Below are positions 31,958 through 37,195 of a DNA stretch of 37,195 nucleotides, in pieces (the first letter of the stretch is position 1; every line of letters begins with the position of its first letter). This stretch comes from DAOSVX01 sp964493665 (GTDB lineage Bacteria; Bacillota_I; Bacilli_A; RF39; UBA660): positions 1 to 37,195 of the forward strand of contig CAZBOZ010000009.1 of assembly GCA_964493665.1 (NCBI GenBank). Direction: 5' to 3'. The notes beneath the pieces were generated by a model. It did no database searches. It saw nothing but the letters and a program-made list of their open reading frames with translations, and was not told the origin of the DNA. The position numbers and the translations under genes were made by a program.

Positions 31958-32072
31958 GTTTTCACCTAATTAATTATAGCATATGTTATGTTTAATTTAT
32001 AACGATAGTATAATAATATTAAAAACCAAAATTTTATAAGCATATATAGCAATAAATAACCTAAAAAATGAT

Positions 32073-32108
32073 AAAAAAATACATTTTAATTTAATAAAAT
32101 GTATTTTT
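32073..32108 (-). terminator. Terminator of the DUF5320-to-thioredoxin operon
   Basis: AAAAATACATTTTA/TAAAATGTATTTTT (14 bp) with a 6-nt loop and a T-rich minus-strand tail, overlapping the stop at 32086. Confidence 0.8.
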
Positions 32109-32544
32109 TAACCCATTCACTAAAGCCAGATATAGATTCATAATAGATATTGTCACTATTGGAACTAGAGTCTAAATAAGCAATTATCTTACCACTATGG
32201 TAAATAACTGCTGATGGACAATACTTCACATAATCAGCTATGCTAGTATTTTTAATGTCAGCAAATAGCATATTATAAACAAATACTTTATTTATATCAG
32301 AAAACTCTCTAACAGTATTACTAAAATCAGTAGATGTCCCGCAAAAAGGATCATAAACCAATACTATAAATGATTTTTTATCATTCTCTAGTTCTTTAAG
32401 TTCTTCGCTGTTAATATCTTTTAAATAAGCATTATTATAATATTCATCGCTTAAATAAAATGGTTTATTAACATTTAATAATATAACGATTACAATTATA
32501 GATAATAAAAACGCACTAAAAATTAATATTGCTTTTTTCTTCAT
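32086..32544 (-). CDS. Membrane-anchored thioredoxin-fold protein with a single Cys
   Basis: An N-terminal signal anchor (about 5-24) and a thioredoxin-like domain outside the membrane: SFIVLVYDPFCGTSTDF, then VFVYNMLFAD, and a strand IIAYLD after a CPSAVIYHSG turn. The usual CxxC is CGTS, so the second Cys is Ser; a further Cys is in YCPSAV. That suits a peroxiredoxin-like or isomerase role better than a disulfide reductase. It overlaps the rhodanese gene by 1 bp and is the last gene of that operon. Confidence 0.7.
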   Translation of the reverse strand: MKKKAILIFSAFLLSIIVIVILLNVNKPFYLSDEYYNNAYLKDINSEELKELENDKKSFIVLVYDPFCGTSTDFSNTVREFSDINKVFVYNMLFADIKNTSIADYVKYCPSAVIYHSGKIIAYLDSSSNSDNIYYESISGFSEWVKKYILLN

Positions 32545-33233
32545 TAACTTACCTTTTGGAAAAGGCTAAAATCGATATCATGATAAGTTATTTTCCAAAA
32601 ATCATAAACGTTATTTTCATTAACAGTTCTTTTAGTAACAATATTATTGCTACCAGAATAGTACCAATAACCACCAACATTATAGATTTTGTCAGCACTC
32701 CAGCCAAGAGCTATTAACATAGTTTTCATCATGCCAGCATATCCACCGCCACCACACATTAAGAAAATGTTTTTATCTTTTGGAAAATAATATTCTAAAA
32801 AATCCACTGACTCTTTATAATTGGCGATATATTCTCCTCCTTCAGTTAGTGTAAATAAAGTAGCTCCTTGATAAATGTTTCCTACTGCTTCTGGTAATCC
32901 TGTAACATTAACTATAAGAGGCAATGGTATAGCTTCAAACCCTTTTACAATTCCTGATAAATATGAATCCCCGCCAATACTTTCATAATCGCCTTCATCA
33001 ATCAACATTCTCATATCTAAATAAACACTATCATCACGATTTAGATAATCATCAATTGTTTCTTCGTTGATGTTTTTATCAATACCAAACATTGTTCCTC
33101 TAACTCCATCAGCTAATTCTGGCTTAGGTAATTCTTCTTTTAATCCTTGTCTATTTGACACTAAATAAGATATTAGCCCACCCAAAATGAAGGCTATAAG
33201 AGCTATCATAATTATTGTTATAATTTTTTTCAT
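32544..33233 (-). CDS. Membrane-anchored rhodanese-like protein
   Basis: An N-terminal membrane helix (about 4-24), then a rhodanese-like domain. DSVYLDMRM is the early strand with Asp, NIFLMCGGGGYAG holds the candidate persulfide Cys, and KIYNVGGYWYYSG is the closing strand. The usual active-site loop Arg residues are missing; the loop is CGGGGY. It would face outward. It lies next to DUF134 with no gap and overlaps the thioredoxin-fold gene, so all are one operon, plausibly for sulfur or redox handling at the membrane. Confidence 0.75.
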   Translation of the reverse strand: MKKIITIIMIALIAFILGGLISYLVSNRQGLKEELPKPELADGVRGTMFGIDKNINEETIDDYLNRDDSVYLDMRMLIDEGDYESIGGDSYLSGIVKGFEAIPLPLIVNVTGLPEAVGNIYQGATLFTLTEGGEYIANYKESVDFLEYYFPKDKNIFLMCGGGGYAGMMKTMLIALGWSADKIYNVGGYWYYSGSNNIVTKRTVNENNVYDFWKITYHDIDFSLFQKVS

Positions 33234-33593
33234 TTAATCCTCCACATTAAAGCTATTAAATCTTTTACAGTGCTTTCGATTACAATTTCTTCCAAAAGGC
33301 ATATTTTTACATAGTTGGTAATTACCCCCAGCTATTCTAATTGTTTTGCCGTTCACAAAAGCATCAGCTATTTTTCTTCTTGCATCTTCATATATTCCTT
33401 GCGCAGTAGTCCTGGCTATCCCCATAAAATTAGCCGCCTCTTCTTGAGTTAAATTATTATAATCAATTAGTCTTATCGTTTCAAATTCTTCTAGATTCAT
33501 TGTTATCAATTCTATATCATTTTTTTTATAGGGGCCAAAAATATTGATTTTTGGTTCTGAACATACTATTCTTGATTTTGTTGGCCTTGCCAT
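33234..33593 (-). CDS. DUF134 family DNA-binding-like protein
   Basis: A 119-residue match to DUF134: MARPTKSRIV at the start, LEEFETIRLIDYNNLTQEEA (an HTH-like helix), MGIARTTAQGIYEDARRKIA and a Cys-rich C-terminus (LCKNMPFGRNCNRKHC). The sigma-like helix-turn-helix suggests a regulator; the Cys may bind metal. DUF134 genes commonly neighbour DUF5320 and NifX/NifB-type genes, as partly seen here. It may bind the 30-bp palindrome upstream of the operon; this is inference. The start at 33593 has an AAGGATG-type site (weak). Confidence 0.85.
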   Translation of the reverse strand: MARPTKSRIVCSEPKINIFGPYKKNDIELITMNLEEFETIRLIDYNNLTQEEAANFMGIARTTAQGIYEDARRKIADAFVNGKTIRIAGGNYQLCKNMPFGRNCNRKHCKRFNSFNVED

Positions 33594-33618
33594 TTATAAT
33601 CATCCTTGCTTATTTTAA

Positions 33619-33777
33619 TCATTTCTTATCTTTTAGTCCTAGTCCTCGAAGACGTAGAGGTCTTTTTAGCAAATTATTATTTGGTTTTTTAGAATTATTA
33701 TTTGGAGCGCATTTGCCTAAACCTCTACCAGTTTTTGGCCCTTTCCCCGAAGGGCCAGTTCCATCTAATCTTGGCAT
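33619..33777 (-). CDS. DUF5320-like small glycine-rich protein
   Basis: A 52-residue protein beginning MPRLDGTGPSGKGPKTGRGL, the DUF5320 pattern (typically MPRGDGTGP.G.GP.TGRG.G.C). It also has one Cys (GKC) and a basic tail. The function of this family is unknown; it usually sits beside NifX- or NifB-type genes. The start is ATG 33777, eight bases after AGGAGG; ATG 33783 is too close to that site. It is the first gene of the DUF134-rhodanese operon. Confidence 0.75.
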   Translation of the reverse strand: MPRLDGTGPSGKGPKTGRGLGKCAPNNNSKKPNNNLLKRPLRLRGLGLKDKK

Positions 33778-33805
33778 AATCATTTCCTCCTTACTTATAT
33801 AAATA

Positions 33806-33842
33806 AGAATACAACAGTTATTGGCATATGTCAAGAACTGTT
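33806..33842 (-). promoter_or_regulatory. Promoter with a 30-bp palindromic operator candidate
   Basis: On the minus strand TTGACA (33834..33829) and TATTCT (33811..33806) are 17 bp apart. A 30-bp near-palindrome at 33813-33842 (halves AACAGTTCTTGACAT and ATGCCAATAACTGTT, 13 of 15 pairs matching) covers the -35 box and almost all of the spacer. This placement would block RNA polymerase when bound. Confidence 0.7.
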
Positions 33843-33940
33843 TTGCCAACTTACTTTTGTAAGGCTTCAAAAGAAATTTTTTAATGTACTTGCTTGGCTT
33901 AGTAAGAATCAATTTTCTTCGGCATCTTCGAATAATTTAA

Positions 33941-33966
33941 TAAAAAAAGAATAGCTTAGCTATTCC
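33941..33966 (-). terminator. Terminator of tuf
   Basis: GAATAGC/GCTATTC (7 bp) with a 3-nt loop, followed by a run of seven T on the minus strand, just after the tuf stop. Confidence 0.85.
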
Positions 33967-33981
33967 TTAAAAATAATTTAA

Positions 33982-35151
33982 TTATTTTATAATTTCTGAA
34001 ACAGATCCTGCTCCAACAGTACGTCCGCCTTCTCTTATAGAGAACTTAGTATTGTTTTCTAGAGCAATTGGAGCAATAAGTTCTACTGTCATTTCAATCT
34101 TATCGCCTGGCATAACCATTTCAACACCAGCAGGTAATTCAATAACACCTGTTACATCTGTAGTTCTAAAATAGAATTGTGGTCTATAATTTGAGAAGAA
34201 TGGAGTATGACGTCCGCCTTCTTCTTTTGATAGAACATAAACACTAGCTTTAAACTTAGTATGAGGTGTAACTGTTCCTGGTTTTGCAAGCACTTGACCA
34301 CGTTCAACTTCTTCACGGTTAATACCACGAAGTAGTACTCCAGCGTTGTCTCCAGCTTCAGCATAATCAAGTTGTTTTCTAAACATTTCAATACCGGTTA
34401 CAACTGTTTTCTTTGTAGGATGTAATCCAACAATTTCAACTTCGTCGTTTAGATTTAATTTACCTCTTTCAACACGGCCAGTAACAACTGTACCACGTCC
34501 TGAAATTGTAAATACATCTTCGATACTCATTAAGAATGGTTTGTCTACTTCTCTAACTGGGTCGTCAATATAACTATCAACTGCAGCCATTAAGTCTTTA
34601 ATTGATTGAACAGCTTTTTCGTCTCCTTCAAGAGCTTTTAAAGCAGATCCTCTAATTATAGGACATTCAGCATCAAAACCATATTCTCCTAATAACTCAC
34701 GAATTTCCATTTCTACTAAATCTAGTAATTCTGGATCATCTACTTGATCACATTTGTTCATGTAAACAACAATTTTAGGTACTCCTACTTGTCTTGCTAA
34801 CAAGATATGTTCTCTTGTTTGAGGCATAGGGCCATCAGCAGCAGAAACTACTAATATAGCACCATCCATTTGAGCAGCACCAGTAATCATGTTTTTAACA
34901 TAGTCAGCATGTCCTGGGCAATCTACGTGAGCATAATGACGTTTGTCAGTTTGATACTCAACATGAGCAGTATTAATTGTAATACCTCTTGCCTTTTCTT
35001 CAGGAGCGCTATCTATTTGTTCATAAGATCTAAAATCATCTGAAAAATATTTTGTAATAGCAGCTGTTAAAGTTGTTTTACCATGGTCAACGTGACCAAT
35101 TGTACCGATATTTACGTGTGGTTTAGAACGATCAAATTTCTTTCTTGCCAT
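33982..35151 (-). CDS. tuf: Translation elongation factor Tu
   Basis: EF-Tu, 389 residues. GHVDHGKTTLTAAI (G1), RGITI (G2), DCPGHADYVKNMITGAAQ (G3), NKCD (G4) and SALK (G5) are all present; domains II and III follow, with TGVIELPAGVEMVMPGD and REGGRTVGAGSV. It delivers aminoacyl-tRNA to the ribosome. The ribosome binding site AAAAGGAGG precedes the ATG at 35151. It lies 68 bp downstream of fusA, the usual str-operon order. Confidence 0.99.
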   Translation of the reverse strand: MARKKFDRSKPHVNIGTIGHVDHGKTTLTAAITKYFSDDFRSYEQIDSAPEEKARGITINTAHVEYQTDKRHYAHVDCPGHADYVKNMITGAAQMDGAILVVSAADGPMPQTREHILLARQVGVPKIVVYMNKCDQVDDPELLDLVEMEIRELLGEYGFDAECPIIRGSALKALEGDEKAVQSIKDLMAAVDSYIDDPVREVDKPFLMSIEDVFTISGRGTVVTGRVERGKLNLNDEVEIVGLHPTKKTVVTGIEMFRKQLDYAEAGDNAGVLLRGINREEVERGQVLAKPGTVTPHTKFKASVYVLSKEEGGRHTPFFSNYRPQFYFRTTDVTGVIELPAGVEMVMPGDKIEMTVELIAPIALENNTKFSIREGGRTVGAGSVSEIIK

Positions 35152-35218
35152 AATAATTTCCTCCTTTTTCTAACATTATTATTTTATCTAATGCTTGAAT
35201 AATTTTCAAGTATTATTT

Positions 35219-37195
35219 TTAGTTAACGCCGTTTTTCTTAATTATATCTTCGGCAATATTTTTTGGAACTTCTTCATAATGATCAAATGTTGGTGTAAAT
35301 GTTCCTCTACCTTGAGTATTACTTCTTAAAGAAGTTGCTAACCCAAACATTTCTGCAAGTGGCATCATTACACTGATTTGTAGGGCGTTCCCACGAGATT
35401 CTTGACCTAGAGGTTTTCCTCTTCTACTAGTCAAGTCTCCCATAACATTACCCATATATTCTTCTGGTGTAACAACATCTACTTTCATAATTGGTTCTAG
35501 TAAAACTGGTTTACATTTGTTTTTCGCTTCTTTTAAAGCCATTGAAGCCGCAATTTTAAAGGCCATTTCTGATGAGTCAACTTCATGATAACTACCATCA
35601 AATAATGTAGCTTTAACATCAACCATTGGATATCCAGCAAGAATTCCTCCAGCCATAGCTTCTTGTAAGCCTTTATCAGTTACTGGTATATATTCACGAG
35701 GAACTACACCACCAACAACTGCATCAACGAATTCATATCCTTTGCTAGGATTTGGTTCAAATCTAACCCAAACATGACCATATTGTCCTCTACCACCAGA
35801 TTGTTTAATATATTTCCCTTCACATTCGCCCTTTTGAGTTAATGTTTCACGATAAGCAACTTGTGGCTTACCAACATTACATTCAACATTGAATTCTCTT
35901 CTCATTCTTTCAACTAGAACTTCTAGATGTAACTCGCCCATACCACTAATAACTGTTTGGCCAGTTTCATGATCACTTCTTTGTCTAAATGTTGGATCTT
36001 CTTCAGCTAATTTTTGTAAAGCAATAGCCATCTTATCTTGGTCATTTTTACTTTTTGGTTCAATAGCTAAATCAATAACTGGATCAGGGAATTCCATCCC
36101 CTTCATTATAACAGGATTTTTCTCACTACATAATGTATCGGCAGTAGTAGTGTCTTTTAATCCTACCGCAGCAGCGATTTCACCAGCATAAACTTCTTGA
36201 ATCTCTTTTCTAGTATTAGCATGCATTTGAAGAATACGACCAATTCTTTCTTTTTCTCCCTTTGTTGAATTCATAATATATGAACCACTTTTTAATACTC
36301 CAGAATAAACTCTAAAGAAAGTAAGTTTTCCAACAAATGGATCAGTCATTATTTTAAATGCTAATGCTGTAAACTCTTCATTATCATTCGGATGTCTTAA
36401 AACTTCGTTGCCATTTTTGTCTATACAAGTAATAGCTTCAACGTCAGCTGGACTTGGCAAATAATCAATTGAAGCGTCTAAAGCAAATTTAACTCCCATA
36501 TTAGTTTTAGCACTTCCACACATTACTGGGAAAAACTTAACTTCAAGAGTTCCTTTTCTAATAGCTTTTTTTATCATAGCAGTAGTTATTTCGCTACCTT
36601 CTAAGTAAGCCATCATAAGTTCATCATCAAAATCAGCAACTGCTTCAATTAATTCTGCTCTTTTTTCTTCAATTAAATCTTTTAAATCAGCAGGGATATC
36701 AATTTCTTCTGGATTTTCGTGCTCTTCTCCATTATACTTATAAGCTTTTCTTTCAATGATATCAATTAATCCACAATAGTTATCCTCTGCTCCAATAGGC
36801 CATGCTACAGCTTTTGCTAAAACTCCTAATCTTTTCTTAATTGATTCAAGACAAAAAGCATAATTAGCTCCAACAATATCCATTTTGTTAGCAAATATTA
36901 ATCTTGGAACTTTAAACTCTGTAGCTTGACGCCATACAGTTTCAGTTTGTGGCTCTACACCTCTTTGAGCATCCAAAACAGTTAAAGCGCCATCTAGCAC
37001 TCTTAAGCTCCTTTGAACTTCAATAGTAAAGTCTACATGTCCTGGAGTATCAATTATATTAAAACGGTATCCTTTCCAGTGAGCTGTTGTAGCCGCACTA
37101 GTGATTGTAATACCTCTTTCTTTTTCTTGATCCATCCAGTCCATTTGGCTTGCTCCATCATGAGTTTCACCAATTTTATGAGTTACATTAGTATG
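35219..37195 (-). CDS. fusA: Translation elongation factor G (5' end beyond the window)
   Basis: EF-G lacking roughly its first 30-40 residues because the window ends. The visible frame opens with HKIGETHDGASQMDWM and continues through G2 RGITI, G3 DTPGHVDF and G4 NKMD, domains II-V, and ends NIAEDIIKKNGVN. It drives translocation of tRNA and mRNA on the ribosome. The first visible Met (37144) is internal, not the start. The gene is followed by tuf; rpsG and rpsL probably lie upstream, outside the window. Confidence 0.99.
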   Translation of the reverse strand, partial: HTNVTHKIGETHDGASQMDWMDQEKERGITITSAATTAHWKGYRFNIIDTPGHVDFTIEVQRSLRVLDGALTVLDAQRGVEPQTETVWRQATEFKVPRLIFANKMDIVGANYAFCLESIKKRLGVLAKAVAWPIGAEDNYCGLIDIIERKAYKYNGEEHENPEEIDIPADLKDLIEEKRAELIEAVADFDDELMMAYLEGSEITTAMIKKAIRKGTLEVKFFPVMCGSAKTNMGVKFALDASIDYLPSPADVEAITCIDKNGNEVLRHPNDNEEFTALAFKIMTDPFVGKLTFFRVYSGVLKSGSYIMNSTKGEKERIGRILQMHANTRKEIQEVYAGEIAAAVGLKDTTTADTLCSEKNPVIMKGMEFPDPVIDLAIEPKSKNDQDKMAIALQKLAEEDPTFRQRSDHETGQTVISGMGELHLEVLVERMRREFNVECNVGKPQVAYRETLTQKGECEGKYIKQSGGRGQYGHVWVRFEPNPSKGYEFVDAVVGGVVPREYIPVTDKGLQEAMAGGILAGYPMVDVKATLFDGSYHEVDSSEMAFKIAASMALKEAKNKCKPVLLEPIMKVDVVTPEEYMGNVMGDLTSRRGKPLGQESRGNALQISVMMPLAEMFGLATSLRSNTQGRGTFTPTFDHYEEVPKNIAEDIIKKNGVN

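Noticed and set aside
34152..34391. 79-residue minus-strand ORF inside tuf
   Set aside because: It is a shifted-frame shadow of the EF-Tu gene, with no ribosome binding site of its own and no recognisable domain.
37141..37144. First visible Met of fusA as the true start
   Set aside because: The frame stays open to the window edge and the residues before it match conserved EF-G sequence, so the gene begins outside the window.
1..37195. CRISPR arrays, insertion sequences, prophage or rRNA
   Set aside because: No regularly spaced direct repeats, transposase or integrase motifs, phage structural genes or rRNA-like stretches were seen. The short inverted repeats are explained as terminators or operators.
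1..37195. Mycoplasma-type code with TGA as Trp
   Set aside because: Several genes end in TGA at sensible places (cysteine desulfurase, pduL, TtcA-like), and Trp is encoded by TGG.

Overview
The window is about 37 kb of very AT-rich chromosome from a low-GC Gram-positive-type bacterium. An uncultured Bacilli or Mollicutes-like lineage (for example RF39-type) is my best guess. The grounds are the str-operon pair fusA-tuf, a T-box leader on tyrS, a YtgP/SpoVB-type flippase, YtxH and DUF948-type proteins, lipobox lipoproteins, strong AGGAGG/AGGTGA ribosome binding sites and very high A+T. TGA serves as a stop (for example the end of the cysteine desulfurase and pduL-like genes) and Trp is TGG, so the code is standard, not the Mycoplasma/Spiroplasma code. 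No rRNA, CRISPR array, transposase or phage gene was seen. Nearly all genes lie on the minus strand.

Region 1 (about 1-5150) is a compact accessory cassette of six minus-strand genes. In transcription order they are a class I methyltransferase, a fusion of a CoaC/LanD-like flavoprotein with a class II aldolase, a tandem SPOUT (TrmH-like) protein, a second class I methyltransferase, a radical SAM enzyme and a single-domain SPOUT protein. All three SPOUT domains carry Asp and Gln where characterised TrmH enzymes have the motif 1 Asn and Arg. I do not recognise this combination, and it is the best candidate for an undescribed pathway.

Region 2 (about 5180-9710) is a patchwork of accessory genes: two unrecognised proteins, an iron-sulfur flavoprotein-like reductase, an orphan AbiEii-like nucleotidyltransferase, a DUF4256 protein, tRNA-His and a transglutaminase-like protein with an in-frame TAG followed by 30 more codons.

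Region 3 (about 9710-25480) is mostly housekeeping. It holds typA, an S66 peptidase, a pilin-like anchored protein, a 53-residue membrane protein, a single-module Clp ATPase, tRNA-Asn and an SPFH protein. It also holds a thiol/sulfur group (DsbD-like protein, thioredoxin, cysteine desulfurase), dusB with pduL, a TtcA-like tRNA thiolase with deoD, pyrimidine-nucleoside phosphorylase, a bis-His membrane protein and a membrane-tethered EIIB-like domain. Cysteine desulfurase, dusB and the TtcA-like gene form a tRNA-modification and sulfur neighbourhood. The divergent pduL and ttcA-like genes share a 34-bp dyad that contains both -10 boxes.

Region 4 (about 25480-37195) contains tyrS with an apparently ultrashort T-box leader, an envelope set (YtxH, DUF948-like, an acidic disordered protein, a lipoprotein), trmB with a flippase, another lipoprotein, a DUF5320-DUF134-rhodanese-thioredoxin operon behind a 30-bp palindromic operator candidate, then tuf and fusA (cut by the window edge). 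In several genes the AGGTGA ribosome binding site contains an in-frame GTG, so automated starts tend to be a few codons too long; I placed starts using the ribosome binding sites.
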